Part shown: positions 1 to 9,985 of the stretch, in pieces
Layout: each line of letters begins with the position of its first letter
Numbering within the stretch: the first letter of the stretch is position 1
Source of the DNA: an uncultured Bacteroidales bacterium
GTDB taxonomy: Bacteria > Bacteroidota > Bacteroidia > Bacteroidales > Bacteroidaceae
Assembly (NCBI GenBank): GCA_902800305.1
Contig: CADCDP010000007.1
Coordinates: 55,448 to 119,447, forward strand
Direction: 5' to 3'
DNA length: 64,000 nt
The notes under the pieces: model-generated
The model's input: the letters and a program-made list of their open reading frames with translations, nothing else
Databases searched by the model: none
What the model was told of the DNA's origin: nothing
Position numbers and translations under genes: made by a program

Positions 1-561
1 CATTCGCTGATACTCCGCAGAGCTTTCATCGAAGATTTTACGCACGTCAAACTTTGTGTCCGATTCCTTGTCGCCGTAGTAAAAAGAGTAGTCCTTGCCG
101 TTGTTGGCTGGCACGTTCCAATGCCACATGGCTGCCACGATTCCTCCGTTTCGGTGCCAGTTCTCCACTACCGTTATGTTGGAGTAGTCAATCCATCCGC
201 CCTTCGACGAGAAGACGTGATGGATATAGTCGAAGCAGTTGATGGCTGGCCATCGACCCGTGTGGCGATGCACCCATTCCGCCTCGTTCGTGTTCCAGTT
301 CACGGTGGCCATCGCTCCCGACAGTGTCTTCTCCCCTTCAATATTCTTCAAGTACGTCAGCAACTGTTCTGCCTCCGTCGATCGACGCGAGGTAACCACA
401 ACGGGGTCGGATGCATCCGCTTCCCCACCCTCGCGAGTGTTCTGCATCTCCACTACTTTTTCGTCAAACACCTTTCCGTTGGCTTCTTCCTGGTCTGTGC
501 ATCCACAACACAGTAAAAGACCAATTAGTAAAAAATGACTCGTTTTCATACCTTTTTCCAT
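1..561 (-). CDS. GH26 endo-beta-mannanase lipoprotein, C-terminus cut by window edge
   Basis: The first 187 codons of a secreted GH26 protein are present, and the reading frame runs off the left edge. Seen: a short lipoprotein signal (LLIGLLLCCGC) followed by an acidic linker, then GH26-like segments LSGAMATVNWNTNEAEW, TGRWPAINCFDY and GGIVAAMWHWNVP, which match the N-terminal strands of the family's TIM barrel. The catalytic glutamates lie beyond the window. GH26 enzymes of this type cleave internal beta-1,4-mannosyl bonds, and a lipid anchor would place this one on the cell surface or in the periplasm. Two in-frame starts are possible, ATG at 561 or ATG at 549; the second begins MKTSHFLL and fits a lipoprotein signal better. 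The GH2 gene ends 22 bp upstream on the same strand, so they are probably cotranscribed. Confidence 0.85.
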   Translation of the reverse strand, partial: MEKGMKTSHFLLIGLLLCCGCTDQEEANGKVFDEKVVEMQNTREGGEADASDPVVVTSRRSTEAEQLLTYLKNIEGEKTLSGAMATVNWNTNEAEWVHRHTGRWPAINCFDYIHHVFSSKGGWIDYSNITVVENWHRNGGIVAAMWHWNVPANNGKDYSFYYGDKESDTKFDVRKIFDESSAEYQRM

Positions 562-583
562 TTCTTGTAATAGGTTATACTTC

Positions 584-3016
584 TTATTTTGTCTCTATCT
601 GCACCTCGCTTCCCTTGTGGGCTTCGGCGGTACAAGTAAGGCGCAACACACCGCCCTGCTTACCGCTCTGCACGAGCACTTGGGCCAATCCGTTGAAGGC
701 TGGTACCTCGAAATCCTTGCAGTCGAGCTGCTTGGGGTGGTCTTCTCCACGGAAGGATGGGTCACCGTTGCCCACACCCAGGATGCGTCCGTCACCCTCC
801 AGATGCAACTTCACCATCGGGCACGCATCGGGTACAAAACGTCCTTTCTTATCCTTCAGTTCCACCGTGATCACCGACAAGTCGCGTCCGTCGGCACTGA
901 TGACGCTGCGGTCAGCCTTGGCCTCGATGAGCGATGAAGCCCCTGTAGTGGCAATGGTTTCGGTGAGAATCCGCTTGCCACCCTTATAGCCCACGGCCTT
1001 CACCGTGCCTGGCTGATAGACAGCTTTCCACTTGAGGTGTCCATTCTTCGGCATCCTCTGCCGCCCCAGCGAACGACCATTGACAGTCAGCTCCACCTCT
1101 TCGCAGTTACTATAAGCCCATAGCTCCACTTCCTCTCCCTCATGGCCCTGCAGGTTCCAATGAGGAAAGATGTGCAGGGTCGGTTCGTTGGTCCACACCG
1201 ATTTCAGATACCATGCCTCGTCCTTCCAGAAGCCACAATAGTCGAAGATGCCAAACTCTGAATCGACAGCCGGATAGGCCAAAGGATTGGGTTCGCCGCG
1301 ATAGTCGAAGCCCGTCCAATAAAAGAGGCCCGACGCCCAGTCATTCTCGGCGTAGAACTGCCATCCACGCTCAATCACATTCTCCACCCCAGGCTCCGTG
1401 CCTCGGTTGATGGAGGGCATGTGACCTGGCTGCCTCTCATCCTTCCAATAGACACCGCGCGTACCACAACCCGTGCTCTCCTCGGTGCCCACAATCTTCC
1501 AATCAGGATGCTGAAGGTGACGGTTCATCACATCATTCTGTGCAATATAGTTGAAGCCCACCACATCCAGCGATTTAATCAGTTCCACACCTCCGGCGTT
1601 GGCCACGGTGGAATGGCGAGTGGGGTCGAACTGACGGGTGTATTCGCGCATGGCAGCAGCGACGCGCACACCCATCACGTTGTTCTCCAGTCCCCACTCC
1701 TCATTACCGTCGCTCCACAGGATGACAGACGGGTGGTTGCGGTCGCGGCGAATCATGGCTTCCAGCAGCCGTAGATGCTCGCTGTTCACTCCCATGAGTC
1801 GGTTTTCGTCAATCACAAGAATGCCCTCCTCGTCGCACACGTCAAGCATGGCGGGTGTCATGGGGTTGTGGGAAGAGCGGTAAGCATTGCAACCGATTTC
1901 TTTCAGCCGCTTGATGCGATAGCGCAAAAGGGCTTCGGGCATGGCGGCTCCCACTCCAGAATGGTCTTGATGCAGATTCACACCTTTCAGCTTCAGGGGT
2001 TTCCCGTTAAGCAGGAAGCCACGCTGAGCGTCAAACTCCACCTCTCTCAAACCGATACGGGTGGTATAGACATCTACTACTTGTCCTTCTGTCAAGACCT
2101 CAGTCTCCACCGTATAGAGATAGGGGTCGGTTGTACTCCACAGATGAGGGTTGGAAAGACTCATGCGCAGCTTGCAGCCCTTTGTCTCCTTGGGCGAGAG
2201 GGTTAGCGAGGAGGCATCCGAGGTGGCCACAGCCTTGCCTTGCGCATCCTTCAACGTCTGGCGCACTTGGCAGCTGGCAGAGGTTTCGGTCGATGCATTG
2301 TGTACCTCTGTCTCTGCATATATAATAGAAGATGTGTAAGGAGCCTTCAAGTCGGCATAGATGAATGTGCCCATAGGAGCGACGCTGACAGCAGCCGACT
2401 TTTCGAACCACACATCGCGATAGATGCCTGCACCTTCGTAGAACCAACCTTCTTCAAGGCTGGCATCGGCACATACGCAGATGAGATTGTCGCCGCCATA
2501 GTTGGCATATTCTGTCACGTCGTACACTTGGGTGGCATAGCCGCTCGGCTCAGTACCCATGTAGATGCCGTTGAACCACACGGTGGCATTGCGGAAAATG
2601 CCGTCGAAGCGGAGCCGGAGCGTCTTACCGAGGTCGGAGGTTGGGACGGAGATAATCTTGCGGTACCAACCCACACTGGTCTCAGGATACTTCCAGCCGA
2701 TGGTCTTGTAGCCGTGGGAATGGCTAGCTCCAGGAGCAAAAGGCAAGGTGTTCACCCAGTCGTGAGGCACACGCACATCCTCCCATGCGCTGTCGTCGAA
2801 CTTCATCACGTAGGGGCCTAAGTTGTGGATGGAGTTGGCCTTGGTCAAATAATTAAAGTATTCGGTGCCGCTGCCAAAATTCTTCTTCGGGTCGCTGGCA
2901 TGACCCAGTGCGAAATGCCATCCTTCATCGAGACGGAGGGCTTCACGCACGTTCTGTGCATGAGCGCCGAGGCTGGCGACCAAAAGGAGTGAAAATACAA
3001 TGTTCAGTTTCTTCAT
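584..3016 (-). CDS. GH2 beta-galactosidase-like exo-glycosidase with DUF4982 region
   Basis: An 810-residue secreted GH2 enzyme with a signal peptide (MKKLNIVFSLLLVASLGAHA). The order is an N-terminal jelly-roll sugar-binding domain (about 25-210), an immunoglobulin-like domain (to about 330), the TIM barrel (about 335-620) and a C-terminal DUF4982-like beta domain. The acid/base is the first Glu of NEEWG near residue 439, and the nucleophile candidate is in GTEESTG near 512. Family members of this architecture remove terminal beta-galactosyl or related residues. Beside GH26 and GH5 mannanases the likely target is a side chain or end unit of mannan oligosaccharides, but specificity cannot be read from sequence. 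It is first in a short operon with GH26 and is divergent from the sensor-regulator gene at 3275. Confidence 0.88.
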   Translation of the reverse strand: MKKLNIVFSLLLVASLGAHAQNVREALRLDEGWHFALGHASDPKKNFGSGTEYFNYLTKANSIHNLGPYVMKFDDSAWEDVRVPHDWVNTLPFAPGASHSHGYKTIGWKYPETSVGWYRKIISVPTSDLGKTLRLRFDGIFRNATVWFNGIYMGTEPSGYATQVYDVTEYANYGGDNLICVCADASLEEGWFYEGAGIYRDVWFEKSAAVSVAPMGTFIYADLKAPYTSSIIYAETEVHNASTETSASCQVRQTLKDAQGKAVATSDASSLTLSPKETKGCKLRMSLSNPHLWSTTDPYLYTVETEVLTEGQVVDVYTTRIGLREVEFDAQRGFLLNGKPLKLKGVNLHQDHSGVGAAMPEALLRYRIKRLKEIGCNAYRSSHNPMTPAMLDVCDEEGILVIDENRLMGVNSEHLRLLEAMIRRDRNHPSVILWSDGNEEWGLENNVMGVRVAAAMREYTRQFDPTRHSTVANAGGVELIKSLDVVGFNYIAQNDVMNRHLQHPDWKIVGTEESTGCGTRGVYWKDERQPGHMPSINRGTEPGVENVIERGWQFYAENDWASGLFYWTGFDYRGEPNPLAYPAVDSEFGIFDYCGFWKDEAWYLKSVWTNEPTLHIFPHWNLQGHEGEEVELWAYSNCEEVELTVNGRSLGRQRMPKNGHLKWKAVYQPGTVKAVGYKGGKRILTETIATTGASSLIEAKADRSVISADGRDLSVITVELKDKKGRFVPDACPMVKLHLEGDGRILGVGNGDPSFRGEDHPKQLDCKDFEVPAFNGLAQVLVQSGKQGGVLRLTCTAEAHKGSEVQIETK

Positions 3017-3044
3017 ATTTTTTCGAGGTTTTGGTTTTCGGCTG

Positions 3045-3052
3045 CAAATTTA
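3045..3052 (-). promoter_or_regulatory. Bacteroidetes -7 box upstream of GH2/GH26
   Basis: Read on the minus strand this is TAAATTTG, a match to TAnnTTTG, 29 bp upstream of the GH2 start codon. The 258-bp divergent spacer (3017-3274) shared with the sensor-regulator gene is the natural place for regulator binding. Confidence 0.6.
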
Positions 3053-3224
3053 TGAATAATGTAGCCAAACAGTATGACCCGTTTGGATTGAAAAGGTGAA
3101 CCATTTGTATCAAGAATACATTTGGGACACAAAAAAGATACATTCGGGAGGGTACGGCACAAAAAAAGAGGGAAGAAGGTGAAAATAGTGAGGGGAAAAT
3201 GGAGAGGAAATGGAAAAAAGTACT

Positions 3225-3232
3225 TAACTTTG
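3225..3232 (+). promoter_or_regulatory. -7 box and strong ribosome binding site for the sensor-regulator gene
   Basis: TAACTTTG fits the Bacteroidetes -7 consensus, 43 bp before the start codon. AAGGAGGT at 3261-3268 is an unusually complete Shine-Dalgarno for this phylum and fixes the start at 3275 (the second ATG at 3278 is nearly equivalent). Confidence 0.6.
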
Positions 3233-3274
3233 GGATAGCAATAAAGTTTCCTAAAGAAAAAAGGAGGTAAAGCG

Positions 3275-6200
3275 ATGATGAGAATCCTGCTGTGTTTGTG
3301 TCTGTTGTGGCAGACGTTGACGCTGAGAAGCGAAGGGTGGACGTTCCACTGGTTAGGTGCGGGCAATGGTCTGCCCGACGAGAATGTGAAGGGAGTGGTG
3401 GACGACGGTTATGGGTTCGTGTGGTTTGCCACGTCGAACGGACTGGTGTGCTACGATGGTCACGGGATGCGCCGTTATGTCTTGCCTGGGGTACATCCCA
3501 GCAACAACGACATCGACTTCGTAGGAGCCGATGGCGAAAACCGCGTGTGGGTGAAGGCGTTCGGACGAATCTATACCTACGACCCTCGTAGAGATGTGGT
3601 GAGTGCCGACGGCGAAGAGCTGTTGGCAGAATGGGGTGTGCCGAAGAAGGCCCACCTGCTGTGGGGGCATGGCGACCAAGCGGTATGGGCAGCCGACCAA
3701 GATGGACTGTATCGCTACGATGCGGCAAAAGGAATACTGACCAAAGTGAGGAACGTGACGGGGACGGACATCGTGGCACTGGCACGACGGGGCAAATGGA
3801 CGATGGCACTCGACGGTCGAGGCGGCATGTGGCGCGTCAAGGAAGGAGAAGGACGGCTCGTGAAAGTGACGAAGGTAGCTTTATCGAACTATGAGCACCA
3901 CTTCCTCTACGTGGATGGAGATGAACGACTTTGGATATACACCAGCCACTCGCCTGTGGACGAGCTGCTGTGCTACGACCTGCGAGAAAACCGATGGGTT
4001 GACACTCCGAAGGTCGGAAGTGCCTACGGCAGCATCGTGACCGCCCTGAGCGACGACGGGAAAGGGAATGTATGGATAGGCACGGAAGACGGTGGGGTAT
4101 GCGTATGGAAAGCCGATGCGACCACCAACGGAGAAGGACAAACAACGTGGCTAAAGGTGGGAGCGCACGGAGGGTTGAACAGCCGACATGTTGGATGCCT
4201 CTACCGCGACCGTCAAAACGTGATGTGGGTGGGGTCGAGCAAGCATGGTGTGGCCTACACTGACCTCGACAGTGCCCCTGCGGCAGAGCGCACGGTGCTG
4301 AAAGGCAAGGAGGATGTCAGCTGTCTCGTCGAAGATGCGTCGGGAACACTCTGGGTGGGTCTGGACGGCGACGGCATAGCCCGCATCAACAGACAGGGGA
4401 ACGAGCCCCTCTACCTGAACAAGGAAAACGGAGCATTGCCCACCAACTTGATTACCTCGCTGCTGTGTGAGCGCAACGGCACGATGTGGGCCGGCACGTT
4501 CGGCGAAGGAGCACTTAGGTTGGAAGGGGGAAAATGGCATCGTGTGACAGAGAACAAGGCGAACGGTCGGGAGGCCTACATCACCTGCATGGCAGAGGAT
4601 GACGAGGGTAACGTGTGGATGGGCACGGTGATGAGCGGACTGGTGTGCCAGCAGAAGGACGGAAACAAGCGCCGGTTGACGTCGGAGAATTCCGACTTGG
4701 CAACCAACAGCATCGTGTGCATACGGGGCGACGAGGAAGGACATCTCTATGTGGGCACAAGCACGGGATTCTACCTCTACGACACGAGAATGCGCCGGTT
4801 TGAGCGACGCGGACAGGCGATGGAACGCTTGGGAGAGGAGTTTGTGACGGCACTCTACAAGGACGGACGCGGACTGGTGTGGATTGGCACCCGCAGCGGA
4901 CTGAAAGTGTGGGACGAACGGAGGGACTCGCTCTATGAACCGACCACCGAGGAGGTGAGAGGCCGAGGGATAAGGGTGAAGAGCATCGTGGAAGACCGTG
5001 AGGGCAACATCTGGATGGGTACGGACGTTGGACTGATGGCGGTGAGCGTGAAAACAGCTGAGGGTGAGAAAGGCAAACGAGGTGGCTGGCAGTTGGTGTG
5101 CAGCCGCTTTGGAGAGGACGACGGCCTGGAAGGTGTGGTGTGGAGCAACGGAGCTTGCCGCCGACGTGGAGGTGACTGTCTGGTGGGATGCAGAGACGGA
5201 TTCGTCGTGGTGAAGACTGGCATGGCAAGAACTACATTGCCCAAGACACAAGTGTTGCTGACCACGCTGAGCATGGATAGCCACCCCGTGGAAGTGGGCG
5301 ATAGCACGGGCATTCTGGAGGAGAACCTTCACTTGCTGAAGCGACTGGAATTGGGCTACAGCCAAAATAGCTTCACCGTGGGGGTGTCGGCCATGCTACA
5401 TCGGGGCATGAACGGAATCCGCTACTTATATCGGCTACGGGGCGAGAAGGACGAGTGGATGCCGATGGTTGGCAATCTTGTCAGCTTCAACGCCTTAGCA
5501 TCGGGCATCTACACGCTGGAGGTGAAGGCTGTGGACGGCAGAGGCTGGGAAAGCAAGGTGGGAAAACTCGACGTGGTGGTGCGGCCACCCTGGTGGAGAT
5601 CGGGCGTGGCCGTGGTGGTGTACGCGCTGGCCGTAATGGGTGGCATGTTGTGGTATGTGAAGCGGATGAAACGTCGGCACCGCCGCAACCTCAGACGGCA
5701 ACTGATGGAGCAGGAAATGAGCCAGCAACGGGAGATGGAAGAGCGGAAGATGCAGTTCTTCACCAATGTGAGCCATGACCTGAAAACACCGCTCTCGCTA
5801 ATGAGCGCACCGCTGGAGAAGGTGTTAAAGGGAAAGCTGGAAGAGGGGGTGAGAAAGGAACTGGAAGTGGTGTGGCGACAGACGAGGTTGCTGATGGAGG
5901 GGGTGACACAGCTGCTGGACTTCCGACGGATGGACGTAGGGGCAGAACGGCTCAATCTGAAGCATGGCGACATGGTGGCGTTCGTGCAGGAGATGGTAAA
6001 GAACATGCAGTTCTACGCCGACAACCGAGGGGTGAAGCTAAATGTGAGGATGGATGCGCGGAGCATTGACATGAACTTCGACGAGGGAAAGATGCGACGC
6101 GTGATGATGAACCTGTTATCCAATGCGGTGAAGTATAACCGCCGAGGCGGCAGGGTGGACGTGACGGTGGGCACGACATGGAGAGAAGGCAAGACGTGGA

Positions 6201-7264
6201 TGCGTCTGACCGTGGCGGACACGGGCATCGGCATCAAGAAGGAAAATCGAGAAAGAATTTTTGAGCGTTTCTTTCAGGAAGGGAGAGAAACAGAGTATGT
6301 GGGTAGCGGCATCGGACTCTACATCGTGAAGGAGTATGTGGCCATGCACGGCGGAGAAGTGAGGGTGGAAGACAACCACCCAGAGGGCACCATCATGGAG
6401 GTGATGCTGCCCATGGATTGCGAGGAAAGAAAAGCTGCAACTACTGTCATGTCGGCAGAGGAAGAGACCAGCACGGACAGGGAGGATGCAACCATCAAGG
6501 CATCGGCGGGACGAGAAAGGAAGCGACTCTTGGTGGTGGAAGATAACGATGACATGAGGGAGTTTCTGCATCGCTCGTTAAAGGATGACTACGAGGTGGT
6601 GACCGCCGAGAACGGGCGAGAGGCACTGGAACGGATACAACAGGAGGATGTGGACATGGTGGTGAGCGATGTGATGATGCCCGAGATGGACGGGCGGCAA
6701 TTGTGCCACCGCATCAAGACGGACATGAGGTGGTCACACATTCCTGTAGTGATGCTCACGGCGAAGTCGGCTGAGCAGAACGTGGTGGAGGGACTGAGAG
6801 ATGGTGCCGACGACTACATTGCCAAGCCCTTCAACCTCGAAATCCTGAAGCTGCGCATCGCCCGAATACTCGAATGGACGAAGAAGAACCATCGGGAGTT
6901 TGGCACGAAAATGGACATCAAGCCCAGCGACATCACCGTCAGCTCCATCGACGAACAGTTGATAGCACGCGCCACGAAGGAGGTGGAGGCACACATGGAC
7001 GATGGAGCGTACTCGGTGGAGGAACTGAGCCGTGCCGTAGGCATGACGCGCGGACACCTCTACAAGAAGTTGATGGCCATCACGGGACGAAGCCCGCTGG
7101 AGTTCATCCGAACGTTGCGCGTGAAGCGTGGACGCGCCTTGCTGGAGCAGTCGGGAGCGAGTGTGGCTGAAGTGGCTTGGCAGGTAGGGTTGTCACCCAA
7201 GTTGTTTGCCAAGTACTTCAAGGATGAGTTCGGCTGTCTGCCTTCGGAATGGAAGAAGAAATAA
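3275..7264 (+). CDS. Hybrid two-component system sensor/regulator (HTCS)
   Basis: A 1329-residue one-protein signalling system typical of Bacteroidetes polysaccharide loci. Order seen: signal peptide; repeated Reg_prop beta-propeller blades (about 25-690; motifs such as GNVWIGTEDGGV, TLWVGLDGDG, NIWMGTDVG); a Y_Y_Y domain (about 700-765); one membrane segment (about 774-796); a HisKA dimerisation helix with phospho-acceptor His834 in NVSHDLKTPL; an ATPase domain with GSGIGLYIVKEY; a receiver domain with phospho-acceptor Asp1132 in SDVMMPEMDG; and a C-terminal AraC DNA-binding domain (about 1225-1329). The periplasmic sensor binds an oligosaccharide and the AraC domain activates nearby operons, so the flanking mannan enzymes are the likely regulon. 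All catalytic motifs look intact. Confidence 0.97.
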   Translation: MMRILLCLCLLWQTLTLRSEGWTFHWLGAGNGLPDENVKGVVDDGYGFVWFATSNGLVCYDGHGMRRYVLPGVHPSNNDIDFVGADGENRVWVKAFGRIYTYDPRRDVVSADGEELLAEWGVPKKAHLLWGHGDQAVWAADQDGLYRYDAAKGILTKVRNVTGTDIVALARRGKWTMALDGRGGMWRVKEGEGRLVKVTKVALSNYEHHFLYVDGDERLWIYTSHSPVDELLCYDLRENRWVDTPKVGSAYGSIVTALSDDGKGNVWIGTEDGGVCVWKADATTNGEGQTTWLKVGAHGGLNSRHVGCLYRDRQNVMWVGSSKHGVAYTDLDSAPAAERTVLKGKEDVSCLVEDASGTLWVGLDGDGIARINRQGNEPLYLNKENGALPTNLITSLLCERNGTMWAGTFGEGALRLEGGKWHRVTENKANGREAYITCMAEDDEGNVWMGTVMSGLVCQQKDGNKRRLTSENSDLATNSIVCIRGDEEGHLYVGTSTGFYLYDTRMRRFERRGQAMERLGEEFVTALYKDGRGLVWIGTRSGLKVWDERRDSLYEPTTEEVRGRGIRVKSIVEDREGNIWMGTDVGLMAVSVKTAEGEKGKRGGWQLVCSRFGEDDGLEGVVWSNGACRRRGGDCLVGCRDGFVVVKTGMARTTLPKTQVLLTTLSMDSHPVEVGDSTGILEENLHLLKRLELGYSQNSFTVGVSAMLHRGMNGIRYLYRLRGEKDEWMPMVGNLVSFNALASGIYTLEVKAVDGRGWESKVGKLDVVVRPPWWRSGVAVVVYALAVMGGMLWYVKRMKRRHRRNLRRQLMEQEMSQQREMEERKMQFFTNVSHDLKTPLSLMSAPLEKVLKGKLEEGVRKELEVVWRQTRLLMEGVTQLLDFRRMDVGAERLNLKHGDMVAFVQEMVKNMQFYADNRGVKLNVRMDARSIDMNFDEGKMRRVMMNLLSNAVKYNRRGGRVDVTVGTTWREGKTWMRLTVADTGIGIKKENRERIFERFFQEGRETEYVGSGIGLYIVKEYVAMHGGEVRVEDNHPEGTIMEVMLPMDCEERKAATTVMSAEEETSTDREDATIKASAGRERKRLLVVEDNDDMREFLHRSLKDDYEVVTAENGREALERIQQEDVDMVVSDVMMPEMDGRQLCHRIKTDMRWSHIPVVMLTAKSAEQNVVEGLRDGADDYIAKPFNLEILKLRIARILEWTKKNHREFGTKMDIKPSDITVSSIDEQLIARATKEVEAHMDDGAYSVEELSRAVGMTRGHLYKKLMAITGRSPLEFIRTLRVKRGRALLEQSGASVAEVAWQVGLSPKLFAKYFKDEFGCLPSEWKKK

Positions 7265-7340
7265 CCTCGGTATCGCAGCAGTCGGGTTCGGTGATGGAGG
7301 TATATGCCTCCATCCTAAAGATACCTTATGTAAAGGAAAA

Positions 7341-7370
7341 CCCCGAAAGTTCGGCAAGGAACTTTCGGGG
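7341..7370. terminator. Bidirectional terminator between convergent genes
   Basis: A perfect 12-bp stem (CCCCGAAAGTTC with GAACTTTCGGGG) around a 6-nt loop lies between the convergent sensor-regulator and GH94 genes. On the minus strand it is followed by TTTTCC, so it can end the long mannan operon. On the plus strand the tail is TCTATTATTG. Confidence 0.85.
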
Positions 7371-7420
7371 TCTATTATTGTTCGGTGAGAGATTTCTCGC
7401 CTTTTTCGTTTGGAGAATGC

Positions 7421-9985
7421 TTAACCCATGATTACCTCCACGGTGTGAGTGCCTGGAGTGTGGTTAATAATGCGTCCCTCGATGGGCTGGCCATCTACGG
7501 TGATGGACTTCACGCCCTTCTGCACGCCGTCGGGGTTCTTCACCGTGATGTCGAACTCGGCTTCACGGAGCACACGACGGACGCGGTACTCCTTCATCGT
7601 CGAGGGGATGCAGGGGTCTATCTCGATGCCCTCGTAGGTGGGCTTGACTCCGAGGATGTACTGAGTGATGGTCAGCCAGTTCCAGGCAGCGGTGCCTGTC
7701 AACCACGAGTTCTTGCCCTCGCCAGGCTTGGCGGCATCCTTGCCTGCCACCATCTGGGAATAGACGTAGGGTTCTACCTTGTGGAGCTGCTGATCTTGAA
7801 TCCATGCAGGGCAAATCTTGGTGTAGTGCTCCCAAGCGTCGTTGCCGCGTCCAGCCACGGTCTCGCCGATGATGACCCACGGGTTGTTGTGGCAGAAGAT
7901 ACCGGCGTTCTCCTTGTAGCCAGCTGGGTAAGAAGAGATTTCGCCCATTTCCACGTGGTAGGTGGTGTAAGCCGGCCAGTTGAGCACCATGCCATGCTCG
8001 CAGTCGAGGTACTTCTTGCAGGAGTCGAGTGCCTTATCCACCATGCCGTCCTCCAAGCCGATGGCGGCCATGGTGCAGAAGCCCTGGCTCTCGATAAAGA
8101 TTTTACCTTCCTCGTTCTCCTTCGAGCCAATCTTGTTGCCGTAGAAGTCGTAGGCACGGAGGTACCACTCGCCGTCCCATCCGTCTTTCTTCACGGCAGC
8201 GACCATGGCGTCGATGTGGCCCTGGGCGCGGGCGGCCTCTGCCTTGTATGTTGCGGCATTGCCGCAACACACGGGACGGGCGGCCAACTGCTCGCACAGC
8301 TCCACATACTGCTTGCCGACCATGACGAAGAGGCCGGCTATCATCAGGCTCTCGGCCTTGCTGCCTTCGGTCTTGTTCTCCGTTGTCTGGAAAGACTCGT
8401 TGGGGTCCCAAGAGAAACAGTTCAGGTTCAGGCAATCGTTCCAGTCGGCACGACCGATAAGCGGAAGGGCATGAGGGCCGAGGTTCTCCACCACGTGGTT
8501 GAACGAAATCTTCAGGTGTTCAAAGAGGGTCACCTCGGTGCCAGGTTGGTTGTCCCAAGGCACCATCTCGTCGAGGATGGAGAAGTCGCCCGTCTCCTTC
8601 ACATAGGCCACCGTTCCGAAGATGAGCCACATGGGGTCGTCGTTGAAGCCACCGCCAATGTCGTTGTTGCCGCGCTTCGTGAGGGGTTGGTACTGGTGGT
8701 AGCAACCGCCGTCGGGGAACTGCGTGGAGGCGATGTCGATGATGCGCTGACGGGCACGGCTGGGCACCTGATGCACGAAGCCCACGAGGTCTTGGTTGCT
8801 GTCGCGGAAGCCCATGCCACGGCCAATGCCGCTCTCGAAGAAGGAAGCGGAACGAGAGAAGTTGAAGGTAATCATGCACTGGTACTGGTTCCAGATGTTC
8901 ACCATGCGGTTGAGTCGCTCGTCGTCGCTCTGCACGGCATACTTGTCAAGCAGGTCATCCCACATCTTGTGCAGTTCGTCGAAGGCGGCATCCACAGCCT
9001 CGACCGTCGAGAACTTCTGGATAGTCTCCTGTGCCTTCTTCTTGTTGACCAGGGTCACGTCGCTGGCTTGCGAAGAAATCAGCTCACCCGATGCCTTGCG
9101 GGCGATGTCCTCCTGCGAGAACTTCTCGTCCTGCTCGTTCTCCACATAGCCCAACAGGAAAATGTAGTCTTTCGACTCGCCTGGTTGCAGCTCCACCTCG
9201 ATGTAGTGGGAGGCGATGGGCGACCAGCCGTGAGCCAAGCTGTTGCTGGGCTTACCAGCCATGACGCACTGTGGGTTGGCAAACTCGTTGTAGAGTCCGA
9301 TGAAGGACTCGCGGTCGGTGTCGTAACCCTGAATGGGCACGTTCACCGAGTAGTAGGCATAGTGGTTGCGACGCTCCTTGTACTCGGTCTTGTGGTAGAT
9401 GACCGAACCGTCAATCTCCACCTCGCCCGTTGACCAGTTGCGCTGGAAGTTCTCCATGTCGGTGGCAGCGTTCCAGAGGCACCACTCGGCGAAGGAGAAG
9501 AGCTTCAGCTTCTTCGGCTTGTCGGTGGTGTTCTTCAGCGTCACCTTCTGCACCTCCGCCCAGGTCTTGAGCGGTACGAAGAAGAGGACGGAAGCCTCGA
9601 TGCCATTCTTCGAACCCGTGATGCGGGTGTAGTTCATGCCGTGGCGGCACTCATAGCTGTCGAGCGGTGTCTTGCAGGGTTTCCAACCGGGGTTCCACAC
9701 CATGCCGTTGTCGTTGATGTAGAAGTAGCGGCCACCGTTGTCCATCGGCACCCCGTTGTAGCGGTAGCGCGTGATGCGGCGGAACTTGGCATCCTTGTAG
9801 AAGTCGTAGCCACCTGCTGTGTTGGAGATAAGCCCGAAGAAATCTTCGTTGCCGAGGTAATTAATCCAAGGGAACGGAGTCGCTGGATGGGTGATGACGT
9901 ACTCGCGAGCAGCGTCGTCGAAGTGTCCAAAAGACCCCTCCCTCACCTCCCCTACAGGGGAGGAGTAGAATGTTTTCTCCATCAT
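7421..9985 (-). CDS. GH94 cellobiose phosphorylase-like enzyme
   Basis: An 854-residue cytoplasmic-type protein without a signal peptide. GH94 hallmarks are [14 protein letters not shown] near the N-terminus, RDSNQDL near 395, [17 protein letters not shown] and [11 protein letters not shown] (the segment expected to carry the catalytic Asp), and [16 protein letters not shown]. Cellobiose phosphorylase converts cellobiose and phosphate to glucose 1-phosphate and glucose; in a mannan locus it could act on glucosyl disaccharides from glucomannan. Odd points: the first 20 residues ([20 protein letters not shown]), including the only usable start codon, come mostly from a repeat element ending at 9932, and residues around VCCGNAAT are encoded by a REP palindrome (8251-8267). 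It lies last in the minus-strand operon. Confidence 0.9.
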   Translation of the reverse strand: MMEKTFYSSPVGEVREGSFGHFDDAAREYVITHPATPFPWINYLGNEDFFGLISNTAGGYDFYKDAKFRRITRYRYNGVPMDNGGRYFYINDNGMVWNPGWKPCKTPLDSYECRHGMNYTRITGSKNGIEASVLFFVPLKTWAEVQKVTLKNTTDKPKKLKLFSFAEWCLWNAATDMENFQRNWSTGEVEIDGSVIYHKTEYKERRNHYAYYSVNVPIQGYDTDRESFIGLYNEFANPQCVMAGKPSNSLAHGWSPIASHYIEVELQPGESKDYIFLLGYVENEQDEKFSQEDIARKASGELISSQASDVTLVNKKKAQETIQKFSTVEAVDAAFDELHKMWDDLLDKYAVQSDDERLNRMVNIWNQYQCMITFNFSRSASFFESGIGRGMGFRDSNQDLVGFVHQVPSRARQRIIDIASTQFPDGGCYHQYQPLTKRGNNDIGGGFNDDPMWLIFGTVAYVKETGDFSILDEMVPWDNQPGTEVTLFEHLKISFNHVVENLGPHALPLIGRADWNDCLNLNCFSWDPNESFQTTENKTEGSKAESLMIAGLFVMVGKQYVELCEQLAARPVCCGNAATYKAEAARAQGHIDAMVAAVKKDGWDGEWYLRAYDFYGNKIGSKENEEGKIFIESQGFCTMAAIGLEDGMVDKALDSCKKYLDCEHGMVLNWPAYTTYHVEMGEISSYPAGYKENAGIFCHNNPWVIIGETVAGRGNDAWEHYTKICPAWIQDQQLHKVEPYVYSQMVAGKDAAKPGEGKNSWLTGTAAWNWLTITQYILGVKPTYEGIEIDPCIPSTMKEYRVRRVLREAEFDITVKNPDGVQKGVKSITVDGQPIEGRIINHTPGTHTVEVIMG
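8251..8267. repeat. REP palindrome inside the GH94 gene
   Basis: TTGCGGC-ATT-GCCGCAA: 7-bp arms and a 3-nt loop. This is the same palindrome as the copies next to and inside the RAYT gene about 14.6 kb away. It is read in frame as CCGNAAT. Confidence 0.75.

Noticed and set aside
7385..9433. A 682-codon plus-strand open frame opposite the GH94 gene
   Set aside because: It is antisense to a gene with clear family motifs, has no recognisable domain and is explained by GC-rich codon use on the opposite strand.
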